64,000 nucleotides of DNA from Debaryomyces hansenii CBS767 (Eukaryota > Ascomycota > Pichiomycetes > Serinales > Debaryomycetaceae): positions 248,001 through 312,000 of the forward strand of contig NC_006045.2 in assembly GCF_000006445.2 (NCBI RefSeq), in the 5' to 3' direction. The position numbers and the translations under genes were made by a program. The notes beneath the pieces are model-generated. The model was given only the letters and a program-made list of their open reading frames with translations. It searched no databases and had not been told where the DNA came from. Of the stretch, positions 18,801-28,500 are shown one piece after another (the stretch's first letter is position 1; each line of letters starts with the position of its first letter).

Positions 18801-21342
18801 AATTGAAATCCATCTTTGAATCATCGACCAACACATGATCTGGCGTATCAAATCTACCATAACATAAGTCAATTCCCCCTAAAAATGCAACTGTTTGGTC
18901 TATTATGCATAATTTTTCATGGTGAGCCCAAAAGTAAGTGTTTTGAAGTAATTGATTTGGAGATCTGATTACATGAATATTATCTTCATTCAAAGATAAA
19001 AGCGAATGCTTTGTATATAATGAGTCTGTTGATACTGTACTTCCAACATTACGATACACAATCACGAAAATTTTAACTCCTTGTTGAGCCTTTCTTTGTA
19101 ATATTCTATCAATTCTCCATTGTTGGTTTCCATTAGCTGGTCGACGCAAATATAATTCAGGAGATAACCACCAATCATGGATGAAAATGACATCTTTGGC
19201 CATTTCTAATGCCGAGGATACTGCCCAGAAATAATCTCTTCCGTCAACAAACCATTGAGCAAAACAGTTTGTCCTAATTGGTGCAAAAGAACCGAATCTA
19301 TGAGGCTCTGACCATATTGTTGATGCTTTCATATCTGTCAATGATTTAATCCAAAGCTTTTTCTCCTTAAATGATTTTGGGATCAAGACCAATTTTCTCT
19401 CGGAATTTTCCAATACGATATTCAAATGCTTGAATACATTCTTATGGGCATCCTCTGAATTTGCATCTTCTGAACGTCCTAATACGTTGTGAATCAAGGA
19501 GGAATCATCATAATCTGATTCTTCATCATATCTCGCCAGTAGGAACGATTTATCGTCATCTCCATGGTAATGAATTCTAAATTTCGAATCGACTAAGAAT
19601 ACCTCCAAAGGTGACGTTGCATTGATGTCTGCGACATACATAACATAGGAGCCTCTAACCAAGAGCCATTTCTCAGAACGCCTGTCAATCATACCCTTTA
19701 AATCATTGGCCTTAAAATGACCAACCCTCCAACCTTGCGATTTGGCAGTACCACCAATATGAACTACACCCTGTTTACCAAGGAAACCCGTTTCGTAACT
19801 CAACAAGGATGATATCGGTGATATCTCGAAGAATTGAAATATTTTATTCGATTGAGGTTTTAATGCTACCAATTTAATTAGCTCGTTCAAATAATTAGTC
19901 ACCTGGTTTATATAGTCTTTATTTTTCACTATTTTGGTTCGCAATTGTTCTGGAGACTGTAACTCAGTTGAAACAGACGAAATATTACTTAAATGAGCTC
20001 TCAATCGATCGGTGAAGGTTCTTCCTGTAGCAATAGATGCATTATCATTCTCGGGGGCTTCTAACATTCCATCTACTCCGGCCATTTCGTCATTAATATC
20101 TAAGCTTGTTTGATTACTTCTACCGGGATTTATTTGGTTGGCTCCTGACTTTTTACGATTTTGCTCATTATTTCCACGAGTCCTAAGAGGAGGCATTGGA
20201 TACTTAGGCAAATCAGAATTCTTACTGCGGACAACTTCTTTCTTCCAGCTGTCGAATTTAAACCGTGAATGTAAGTATAATAAATCTTTTGCATTTCTTT
20301 CAACTGACCATTTTAATCTTTGAGGTCCAACTCCGTACTCCAAGTCAATTCTAAATTTCCTATTCTTCGTATTAATTGTCAGTGAGATATCAGTAATTTT
20401 GAAGCCGATTAATGTCAATAATAATGGTGACCTCGAAATACCTTTTTCATCTTCTAATAGACAGGATGCAAGTAAATTAATGGCAGGAGACCCAATTATT
20501 AAAGTCCCGACTAAAAGCTGGGCTCTTTCCCCAGTCGCACGATCAGCCTCATCTTCATCTGGCGCTGGGACAGTCGTACCTCTTCTGGATTCTCTATCCT
20601 TATTCTTATTCTTACGACTAAAAAATTGAAACTTTCTCTTTGCACCTGTATTTTGATTCGATCGACCGCCAAACTTTGCAGGTAAAAAGTTCGTAAATGA
20701 TTGACCCCTAGTTGGTTGTGGTGGTAATGCCGCTTGTTCATTGCTTACTTGAGTAACGTCAGCTTGGTTGGTATCCTCCTCTCTGTAAGATTCATCAATA
20801 TGTTGGGGGCTAATCTGCCCGGGGCTTTCAACATCGCCCGAAGGTAAATCCGGTTCAATATCTCCATTTGGCTGTTGGTCGTCTTCTTTTGCCTGCTGAC
20901 TTGTATATGGAGTTGTGCTTCTACCTTCATCATCTTCATTGTCGTATCTTAATTCTTGTTTGTCCTCATTCCTATTAAAAAAAGACCAAGAATTTCCAAC
21001 AATTCTTGGTGAATCATTGAAATTCGCCATTCTACTTTTCTGGGGTTTTATTGGCGTCTGTTCAATTTGTTCTTCATTGCCCCTTTTAGAACCGCCCGAC
21101 ACTATTCTATAAATTTCTTCAGGGTCTTCATTCTCCCTTAAGCCGGGTGGTACGCCGTTACCATTAGGGATATTTTCCTTATTTGTTGCATCGTTTGTCT
21201 CTTCAGTATTATCTTCATCAAAGACATCATCATTGCTCGTAAATCTTGGAAGGGATATTCTTCTAGAATTGTATTTCATACCATACTTATTCTCTTCAGT
21301 GCTACTTGGCTCATTCGAGACCGAAGTTATACCCAGCAACAT
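15883..21342 (-). CDS. SPO14: Phospholipase D, Spo14/Pld1 type
   Basis: 1819 residues, ATG start. Residues 1-270 are acidic and disordered. A PX-like region lies at ~280-380, a PH domain at ~535-690, and two HKD catalytic motifs follow: HHEKLCIID at ~805 and HAKTMIVDD at ~1116, the latter followed by GSANINERSMRGSRDSE. The C-terminal ~550 residues are mostly low complexity but end in a conserved-looking block (GHLVIFPADWLMRELEGGNWFYNTDRIPPIDIYD). The enzyme cleaves phosphatidylcholine to phosphatidic acid and choline; in yeast it is PI(4,5)P2-dependent and needed for the prospore membrane in meiosis. It is slightly longer than S. cerevisiae Spo14 (1683), because of the disordered ends. Confidence 0.95.
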   Translation of the reverse strand: MLLGITSVSNEPSSTEENKYGMKYNSRRISLPRFTSNDDVFDEDNTEETNDATNKENIPNGNGVPPGLRENEDPEEIYRIVSGGSKRGNEEQIEQTPIKPQKSRMANFNDSPRIVGNSWSFFNRNEDKQELRYDNEDDEGRSTTPYTSQQAKEDDQQPNGDIEPDLPSGDVESPGQISPQHIDESYREEDTNQADVTQVSNEQAALPPQPTRGQSFTNFLPAKFGGRSNQNTGAKRKFQFFSRKNKNKDRESRRGTTVPAPDEDEADRATGERAQLLVGTLIIGSPAINLLASCLLEDEKGISRSPLLLTLIGFKITDISLTINTKNRKFRIDLEYGVGPQRLKWSVERNAKDLLYLHSRFKFDSWKKEVVRSKNSDLPKYPMPPLRTRGNNEQNRKKSGANQINPGRSNQTSLDINDEMAGVDGMLEAPENDNASIATGRTFTDRLRAHLSNISSVSTELQSPEQLRTKIVKNKDYINQVTNYLNELIKLVALKPQSNKIFQFFEISPISSLLSYETGFLGKQGVVHIGGTAKSQGWRVGHFKANDLKGMIDRRSEKWLLVRGSYVMYVADINATSPLEVFLVDSKFRIHYHGDDDKSFLLARYDEESDYDDSSLIHNVLGRSEDANSEDAHKNVFKHLNIVLENSERKLVLIPKSFKEKKLWIKSLTDMKASTIWSEPHRFGSFAPIRTNCFAQWFVDGRDYFWAVSSALEMAKDVIFIHDWWLSPELYLRRPANGNQQWRIDRILQRKAQQGVKIFVIVYRNVGSTVSTDSLYTKHSLLSLNEDNIHVIRSPNQLLQNTYFWAHHEKLCIIDQTVAFLGGIDLCYGRFDTPDHVLVDDSKMDFNSLDSEFSVTPEEYIRFQTFPGKDYSNPRVKDFMELDKPYESMYNRNEVPRMPWHDVHMVTSGKVARDLSRHFVQRWNYLIRQKRPSRYTPLLTPPPDFSDEEAAEMGLDGTCEVQLLRSSGNWSLGLKEHEQSIQNAYLKLIETSEHFVYIENQFFVTSCVIDGNEIQNRIGDALVDRIIRAYNEGTNWRAIIVIPLMPGFESQVDEPDGSSVRVIMQCQFMSISRQPTSIFAKLRKYGIDPDDYIQFFSLRKWGIIGPDRTLVTEQLYIHAKTMIVDDRAAIIGSANINERSMRGSRDSEVAAVVRDTNTVKSRMNGEEYLAGKFAYSLRMRLMREHLGVSVDVLDIVERRFNRFEEFAHTSQGLKARTSKFRNKENTILSAMVELASRDILDEPNGTYRWQNYQRVNQVDDSIDQVPLDDVEEDEKGQNIPSPLSLPISFSNRTGTNEANKGIRDSKKHSYDARVQHNENHKKDVFGDGPDKYKSKLAKRARLNSARFLRELASKAMEENPVGIFLPDSNVVKEFLESDDCEMIDEMDEESENIITERNRERWQLLKKVSYLQRVAARTKDQTEDESKKRVAAGMELFSQDPLPQNTKQENKTVEPIDSIDNPNQKIISSLDPSNYKSPASTNEKKSFDPSLSSADYSDDIPIVSLDEEGVRQTVQTVNSKGIENFSTFVDPYGFEDPLDEDFYEDMWYEHARRNTELFRMIFHTQPDDEVSSWKEYKNHSKLQRAFLLSQQHEAKSRKQNKYFNGGQDDMSFLDSETDNNTEYRKPDMNKRNSQATINVKKLEDVGLLGEVPLSSSSSSSSSASNMRNEPRSRFRRNNAKSNTIPELDENESDTFEDAEEHMDYDEESDSRSPESENNQKHSAQNGSIPQLNVNGETYKQNDVDDSPAPKKTRRGRKTFSARRKAILGERIFERDTAERILREIQGHLVIFPADWLMRELEGGNWFYNTDRIPPIDIYD

Positions 21343-22061
21343 TAATTCAAACCTTCTTTATTCAACTGAGCGTCGTACAAGAATAGTTGTAGGCAATAAA
21401 TATTCGGAATGAATGTTTCGTTCCTATAATTAAGTCCCGTATATAGCTCTTAACAGTACAATAGTCTAAGTTATGTATTTTTTTCATATTCACTACCTAT
21501 GATTGTTTGTTTTTTGTTCTTCGCGTTATATACAGTAAATTCCATATTTTGTTCTACAAGGCTTGGTATGAGATGAAACAAAATACAACATGGTAGTTGT
21601 AGATACATGGCATAGAATTGAGTGTTTAGATATATAAGATTTCCCATGATGCAACTCGAAATGCAATGATCGATTTTCATCCAAATAATCGATGCATATC
21701 CGTGTTTATGAGGAATTTTCTAATAACATCATGCTATCATTAGCTGAGATATACGGGTATGACTATAATTTATAGATATGAGATTATACCCATCATGTAT
21801 TGAATGTAATGAATGTAATGAGTAAACTTTGGCAGCTGTAGAAATGGCTGTTTCAATGTTTGTCAAGTTTGTAGCTGTAATTCTTAAGTTCTCCACAGTA
21901 ATTTCCGAAGGAGTTTTATACTAGATCTAAATTGGTCCTGGTGATAACAATTTGCTCTATAATGAACACCTGAGAGATGACTTTCTTATACACTTCTCAA
22001 ACCTCAGTTAAATGCGAGGTTTAAATACCATCGTTTTAACCACAAGAACTATCCAGACAAG
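21343..22061. other. Intergenic (719 nt), SPO14 promoter and 3' end of the VanZ-like gene
   Basis: AT-rich, with a small direct repeat GAATGTAAT at about 21800-21820. No gene, tRNA or strong motif was seen. Confidence 0.5.
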
Positions 22062-22627
22062 TCACACTTGTTCGGCAGCATCCTTCATTTCTATTTTAAT
22101 ATAGTCTTCTTCCTCCGGAACCACGTCTTCCTGTTCAATTCTGTTCGATGACTGTCGAACGTTCATTATATAACTCTGTTTTTGTGGTCTCTTGTTCTTC
22201 ATTATCCACATCAGATACCCTGAACTGATCCCCACTCCTACTAGACTTCCCGCAATATTGCAGAGAATATCATTTATATCAAATACACGAGTAGGATTTA
22301 CAACACTTTGTAGAATTTCCAGTCCAATTCCAGCACCACCAGTGCAAACCAATAGAGTAATATATCGTAACATCTTCAATTCCTTTCGCTTCGTGTTAAA
22401 GATGAAGTAAAATTCAACCGTGAGTACCATAAATGTTATAAAATGTATAGCTTTATCATGATGTAAATGAATCAGTGCAAACCCTAAATATGCAGCCAAT
22501 ATAAGGGATATGATGAAGACTTAAAAGCTGTGTTAATTTTTGGTTTCATTCTTATACCAGTTGAAGGTCGTTTTCACATTAAAAAAATGTACTCACTTAT
22601 AAGAACAGGTATTCTTATAGATACCAT
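22062..22627 (-). CDS. VanZ-like membrane protein (two exons)
   Basis: Spliced from exon 1 at 22597..22627 and exon 2 at 22062..22519, giving 162 residues. Exon 2 alone has no ATG near its start; joining the 31-nt exon 1 gives MVSIRIPVLI continuing as IFIISLILAAYLGFALIH, a clean first membrane helix. Three more hydrophobic segments follow. The VanZ-family pattern is visible: DKAIHFITFMVL in the first loop, GIGLEILQSVV at about residue 70, and FDINDILCNIAGSLVGVGI near residues 90-108. The C-terminal ~45 residues are polar and acidic. The VanZ family was named from bacterial glycopeptide-resistance clusters; the function of the fungal members is not known to me. It is divergent from MRX8 (174 nt). 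Confidence 0.72.
22520..22596 (-). other. Intron in the VanZ-like gene (77 nt)
   Basis: On the minus strand the donor is GTGAGT (22596-22591) and the acceptor is TTTTAAG ending at 22520. A TTAAC near the acceptor could be the branch point. The alternative upstream acceptor CACAG would run into a stop, while the AAG acceptor keeps the frame and completes a membrane helix. The branch point is not the consensus, so confidence is moderate. Confidence 0.68.
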
Positions 22628-22801
22628 TCTAAAGCCATCTAATAATATATACTGTAGTCCTGATTCACTAAATGTGTGTATCATAAATATATATCTCTTG
22701 TTGTTTTTGGGACGTATGTTACATGCAGGTAATGAAATGTAGATATCAGTTCCAGAAAATTTACTTACTATATACTCTTCTCTGATCAAAATGGTAAATA
22801 A

Positions 22802-24046
22802 ATGAGGTTTATACGGAGTTTTATACCAGGCATTAGATGCTCGAACTCGCTAATATTTAAGAGAAGAGCTTCGATTGACTATCTTGTTTCATCTCTCAAT
22901 AGAGCCGAAGAGACTAACAAGGAAGAGCACCCATCTCAAAAATGCAACATTAATATATTAAAGCCATCAGAAATTCCTCCAAAGGATAGCACGAAGCTTG
23001 TTATATCACCAAACGAATTAACTGACCATTTCAGATATAAAGAGTACCCCAAACCAACAAGAAGACAAATTTCTGAAACGCAGGCACTCTTTAATAATTC
23101 TAGTTTTAAGCTTGAGTGGACGTTAGATAAATATGATGAAATACCATATATAAAATATAAAAGATTAAAGGAAGAAAAGACAGAGAAATTATCTAAGGTT
23201 GAGCCCTATAGGAAAACGGAGTACCATTTGACACAATTAAATTCTAAAAAGACGTTTGGAATCCAACCAGAACATCTCAAACCGATGCCTGAGGTTCTAT
23301 TACTAGGGAACACGAATGTGGGAAAATCCTCGTTGATCAATAGTTTGTTAGTTAACAGAGAAGAAAATAAGTCGGCCAATTTATCTACCGAGCATGCATT
23401 TGTTTCGAAGAGGGCAGGCTACACTAAGACGCTCAACTGTTTCAATATAGGTAATAAATTGAGAATAATGGATAGTCCAGGTTACGGTGAATTTGGAGAG
23501 CTGTCACAAGGAGAGGTTATAACAGATTACATAACCAAGGGACAGTCGTTGAGAAGGGTTTTTGTATTAATAGACAGTGTGAAAGGCTTTCAAGAAGAAG
23601 ACTTACATATAATAGACTTCTTAATAAGTGAAGGGATCTCATTCGATCTAATTTTCACCAAGGTAGACCAAGTTATTCAAAAATTCATGCCAAAAAAGCT
23701 AATCAATTCTAAACATGCTAATAAGCCCAAATCCGTAGAAGAAAGAGTCAACAACGCAACTTTGATAAAACAATGCAATAAGAAGGTCATTGACTACTTT
23801 GGTAGTATGATAGAAGAATCAAATATGTCTAATCTTGTAACCTTACCGAAGTTATTCTTTAATAATGTACAAACGAACAAGTTTGTACCTGGCAGGCAAG
23901 GATATAAGGAAATTAGATATGAAATATTGCTGAGTTGTGGATTGGTTAAAGAAGATACAGTAGGTAGTGGTGCTGCCATTCAAGAAGAGACTATGATGAA
24001 GCAAAATGCACTTAGGAGGAAGACAAAGGTTCAAAGACTAATGTAA
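22802..24046 (+). CDS. MRX8: Mitochondrial EngB-type GTPase Mrx8
   Basis: 414 residues from ATG 22802. The basic N-terminus (MRFIRSFIPGIRCSNSLIFKRR) looks like a mitochondrial presequence. The TrmE-Era-EngA-EngB-Septin GTPase domain starts at ~165: G1 LGNTNVGKSSL, G2 region with KRAGYTKTLN, G3 MDSPGYGEFG, and G4 FTKVDQV. EngB proteins help assemble the large ribosomal subunit in bacteria; the yeast protein (YDR336W) associates with mitochondrial expression machinery. The C-terminal tail is basic. The length fits the fungal members with their long N-terminal region. It converges with GAR1. Confidence 0.87.
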   Translation: MRFIRSFIPGIRCSNSLIFKRRASIDYLVSSLNRAEETNKEEHPSQKCNINILKPSEIPPKDSTKLVISPNELTDHFRYKEYPKPTRRQISETQALFNNSSFKLEWTLDKYDEIPYIKYKRLKEEKTEKLSKVEPYRKTEYHLTQLNSKKTFGIQPEHLKPMPEVLLLGNTNVGKSSLINSLLVNREENKSANLSTEHAFVSKRAGYTKTLNCFNIGNKLRIMDSPGYGEFGELSQGEVITDYITKGQSLRRVFVLIDSVKGFQEEDLHIIDFLISEGISFDLIFTKVDQVIQKFMPKKLINSKHANKPKSVEERVNNATLIKQCNKKVIDYFGSMIEESNMSNLVTLPKLFFNNVQTNKFVPGRQGYKEIRYEILLSCGLVKEDTVGSGAAIQEETMMKQNALRRKTKVQRLM

Positions 24047-24341
24047 AAAGATTTTATCAAGTCAAACATGTAGCTTAGAACGGATAGTTGTAAAAAATGC
24101 ATCTTATTAAAGCAATATAATATATTTAAACTAGTAATTGTGTAATAGTGTAATTGAGATTGAATATAAATAGAAGAAAATAAAAAGAAGCGTTTCAATT
24201 TATACTGATAATCATAGACGACTTAGCATGAATGCCAGATCGATTTAGGGTTACGTTATTTCTGAGAAAAATTTCAGTGATTTATGATGAGTGAACTTTC
24301 AAATCTGATGATTTTATGATTAAACATTATACCTCAAAGGC

Positions 24342-24989
24342 TTAAAAACGGCCACCACGGAATCCACCACCACGTCCACCACGGTCTCCGAATCCACCAC
24401 GGCTTCCACCACGGCCACCAAATCCACCACGGTCTCCGAATCCACCACGGCTTCCACCACGGCCACCAAATCCACCACGGCTTCCACCACGACCACCACG
24501 GTCTCCGAATCCACCACGGCTTCCACCACGGCCTCCGAATCCACCACGGCCTCCTCTGGCTCCTCCACGGCCTCCAAATCCACCACGACCTGCACCACCG
24601 GCTGACTTCTTCTTTGGTTTGGTACCGAATTCCTTTGGCTTAGGCAAGAATCTTTCTAACGGTAATAATTTATCTGGCCCAATGTAAAATTTGTCACCGT
24701 CCTTGAAAGAATCGGCTTGAACTCCTTCAGATGGCTTAATGGTGAAAAAAACTTCGTTCACAGGTCCCAAAATTTCGTCAACTTTACCGACTTGCGTTTT
24801 GTTCTCCAAGTAGATTGGAGCATTGAAGTATGGAATTTTAACATTTATGGAACGACAAACAATATCTCCCTCGCAAGATTGCATAAAAGCACCCATTTCT
24901 AAAACGGTATCTGGTGGTCCTTGTTGAAATTGAGATGGTCCGGTTCTACCACCACGGCCACCTCTAAATCCACCTCTTCCTCTGTTCAT
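24342..24989 (-). CDS. GAR1: Gar1, core protein of H/ACA snoRNPs
   Basis: 215 residues. A short N-terminal RGG stretch ([14 protein letters not shown]) precedes the conserved core at ~30-125 ([59 protein letters not shown]). A long C-terminal RGG tail of ~80 residues follows. Gar1 binds Cbf5 and is needed for rRNA pseudouridylation guided by H/ACA snoRNAs in the nucleolus. The two GAR domains flanking the core are the family hallmark. The tail is built from short DNA repeats. It is divergent from EDE1. Confidence 0.96.
   Translation of the reverse strand: MNRGRGGFRGGRGGRTGPSQFQQGPPDTVLEMGAFMQSCEGDIVCRSINVKIPYFNAPIYLENKTQVGKVDEILGPVNEVFFTIKPSEGVQADSFKDGDKFYIGPDKLLPLERFLPKPKEFGTKPKKKSAGGAGRGGFGGRGGARGGRGGFGGRGGSRGGFGDRGGRGGSRGGFGGRGGSRGGFGDRGGFGGRGGSRGGFGDRGGRGGGFRGGRF
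24345..24600. repeat. Short tandem repeats coding the Gar1 RGG tail
   Basis: Degenerate repeats of about 9-30 nt, built on CCACCACGG and TCCGAATCCACCACGG on the plus strand, coding FGGRGG and [10 protein letters not shown]. Repeat number is likely to vary between strains. Confidence 0.85.
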
Positions 24990-25544
24990 TGCTGATTTAT
25001 ATTATAATATGAATTTAAAAGAGCGATAGGGGTACTATATCTACTAAAAACTCTAATATTAATGAAATTTTTCACTGTAGTGTAGAAAAAAATCTATCTC
25101 ATCGACATGAAAAAAACGTCGCGACATTTCTTTGCACGCGACATTATTTGCAAATGCCAAATGTCGTGCTCCTTCTCTGGTCCCCGTCAATTTGGTCAAT
25201 CTGGTCAGTTACGACCGGTATTTCATCATTGTGGCGTCACACTCCTTTCAGAAATGGTTATCTGCTACATTTTTACAACTTTCTTTATTCTAACCCAACC
25301 GTACGTCTTCCATTGTAGTCAAATCGGTAATAATCGTTCATTTTGTCGTAAATAGGAGTGCATATGGCTCCTATTTCATGGAAAGTCGTGCAAATGTACA
25401 TAATTGCTCCTGTAATCGTCTACTAATGGCTAGGGAAGAAATTAGACAGTATTATATAGGGACATAGATCCAATTAATTTCAAATTTATAATATAAATTG
25501 ATATTAATAGGAATTTTTGACATTAATTGAGTACAAGATTGATT
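24990..25544. other. Divergent intergenic region GAR1/EDE1 (555 nt)
   Basis: Shared promoter region. The GAR1-proximal part holds four copies of CGACAT or its reverse complement (listed separately). The rest is AT-rich and without visible genes. Confidence 0.55.
25103..25166. promoter_or_regulatory. Cluster of CGACAT motifs upstream of GAR1
   Basis: CGACAT occurs at 25103-25108, 25122-25127 and 25139-25144, and inverted as ATGTCG at 25161-25166. The second and third are extended as GCGACATT. This is four copies in 64 nt, 114-177 nt upstream of the GAR1 ATG. The factor is unknown to me. Confidence 0.4.
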
Positions 25545-28500
25545 ATGAGTGTTTCTCTGCGTATGTTTTTTTTAGATCGATCGAATTGCGATTGGGGATG
25601 GAGATTATGAATACTAACTAGGCGCTAGCTACCCCTACGTTTAAAGTGGGACTTACACCAGAAGAAAAGAAATTATACTCACAGTTATTCAAGTCTTTGG
25701 ATCCGGAGGGAACGGGAATTATATCTGGAGAGAAGGCCAGATCGACGTTTGAAAAATCGGGATTACCGCCGGCTATATTGGGGGAGATTTGGCAAATTGC
25801 TGATCATAACAATTTGGGGTTTTTGACGCAGTTCGGATTTTGTCATGCTATGAGATTAATAGGTTACACGCAATCTGGACAGCATCCGACCTCGACGTTG
25901 GGAGATACGCCAGGTCCAATGCCGAAATTTGCCAATTTGAACTTGGCGCAGCCACCACGTCCATTGCAACCACAATCCACCAATAGTTCGTTCATGCAAT
26001 CGCAACCTAGCGCAATTGTTCCTCAGAATACGGCGACGCTCCAGTCAAAGCCTCAAGATCCAATTTCATCGATCTCGTCCGCCGATTATCAAAAATTTAG
26101 CCAACTCTTCATTAAAACTGTCGGAACACCAAGAGGAGAGTTAAATGGAAATAGGGCTAGAGATATCTTTATGAAAGCAAAATTACCAACAGCGGCTTTG
26201 GGTCAAATTTGGAGTTTGGTTGATAGGGACAATAGCGGTAAATTGGATATGCCCAGCTTTGTAATTGCTATGCATTTGATTCATGGTTTATTGAGTGGTG
26301 TTATCAAGCAACTACCACCTTTTTTGTCTGAGAATGTTTGGCAATCAGTTCAATCTCCTGAAGCTAACTTTCAATCCCCGGGTTCTCGTCAAGCTTCTTA
26401 TAACTCTATCAATTCGCAGCAAACTACTGTCAGGCATCCTTCTTCAGCTGGTACACAAAATCAATTCCAACAACCGCAATCACCACATAGAGATGTTTCT
26501 GTAAGTCAAGATGCTAATAGCTGGACCGTAACGCGTACTATGAAACAACAATATGACTCTATTTTCGATAATTTGGATAAATCTAAGAAGGGTCATTTAT
26601 CTCCTGATCAAGTAGCTTCAATTTTAATGACTTCAAAATTAAATCAGCAAGATTTGGCGTCGGTTTGGGATTTGGCCGATATACAAAACACTGGTATTTT
26701 TACAAAATTAGAATTTTCTATAGCGTTGTTCTTAGTTAACAAAAAATTGGCTGGTGATAAATTACCAAATATTGTTCCTGATTCGTTGATTGAATCTATT
26801 AAGAGCGTTGGTGAACCTCAACCTCAGTCTAATTCAGATGCTTCCCAAATAAAACCAATTGAAAAGCAAAAAACTGCTATGGATGATTTGGTAGACATTT
26901 TTGGTCCAGGCGCCAATACCAATAATGCTGCATCAACTGTATCTAATGCAGGTTCATCAGCACCAACCGGTGCGAACCGCTCGCTTGAAACACGTACTTC
27001 AAGTAGTGATTTGAGTCATCCTGGTGATTTACCAAAAGTTCGGAAAAACTTGTCGCAATCGTTTAAACCTACTTCTTCTTTTGGTCAAACTTTGATAAAT
27101 AAACATCAATCCTTCCCTGCTCCTAAAGAAGAAAAGGTAGAGGAAGATTTATTGGGTGAAGATGTTCATCATGAAGCTGAACAAAGATCACCACCCCCTG
27201 TGTCAGAAAGCAAAAAAATTAATTATGATGCTTTAAGATCTGTTCCTCCTCCACCTGTGAAGAATCAACCACCAACATTTGGTACTGCATCCTCACCTAT
27301 GAAACAACCAACGTCTTCTGGGTATCAATCTCCTCCACCTATTCCAGCGCACAATAATGCCGGAGGTGTCTCGCGTGAGGGCTCATTCCAACACTCATTC
27401 CAACAACAGAGATCGTTACCAAACCAGAACGATGACTTGTTGGCCGATGCTGATCCTGAGATTTCTGGTCAATTATCCCAGGCAACTTCAGATATTGCTA
27501 ATCTCTCAAACCAAATAAAGTCATTAACTACCCAAACTTCAGGATTGCATGAAAAGAAAAGTCGAGCAGAGCAAGAATTAACTAAGATTTTATCAACCAA
27601 GCAAGATATTGGCAACAAATTAAAGACCTTGAGATCATCCTATGAAAGCGAAGTTCAACAATTTAATCAAGTTGAGGCTAATTTGGCTACTGCGAAAGAG
27701 GAAACAGAAGCATTAAGGTCAGAGACATCTATATCGGAAGCAAAATTTAACAGTTTAACCTCTGACTTGAATGAAAGACAAGTAACAATGGAAAACTTGC
27801 AGAAAGAAAATGCATCATTGAAAGAAAAATTAGGTAATTTAAATGCTGAAAATGCTGAGCTTCAGAAACAGACTCAAATAAGAGCAAGCGAACTTCAGCA
27901 ATTAACAAATAAGTTATCGGTTACAAAGTCCCAGGTTCAAGTATCACTTGTTAAGAACCAAGAATTAAAAGATAAGCTTTTAGAAATGGAAAGTAGTAAT
28001 AAAAGTTTACAAGAAGAATTCAATCAAGCTGAACAACAACAAAGCAACTCCGAAAGGGAAAGCAAAGATTTGGCTCAGCAACATGAAGATTTATCCAAAT
28101 TTCAACCTTCTAAGGAAAATTCCGGTTTATTTGGTAATGCTAAAGGCATGGCTTTGGGAGCTGGTGTTGGTTCAGCCATTGCTGGTGTTGCAGGTATGGT
28201 CGGTCATAGTATGGGTAACAATGAGTCATCAACTTCTAATAGAGATGGACAACAAGAATCATATAATTCGAATGATACAAATGAACAAAGAAGTTTCAGC
28301 TCGAAGTTCAAGGTTAGCGACTTGGTTGATGAAGTTAGAGATAAACCAAGTGCAGATTTGACAGGTATTGATGATTTGCAAGATATTAACAAAGATGCAT
28401 CATCATTCCCAACTGCTTCGAGGCAAAATACTGAGCAAGCCACTGATGAACTTAGTGATAGATTTCCAAGGTTATCTACCAACGAATCTACTGAGGAGAA

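Noticed and set aside
24240..24335. Possible box C/D snoRNA between MRX8 and GAR1 (ATGATGA and CTGA words, TTAGGGTTA nearby)
   Set aside because: There is a C-like box and one CTGA at 24306, but no proper second D box, terminal stem or full spacing. In an AT-rich 3' spacer these words are expected by chance.
24320..24598. 92-codon Val/Glu/Ala-rich frame overlapping GAR1
   Set aside because: It is an out-of-frame reading of the Gar1 RGG repeat DNA.
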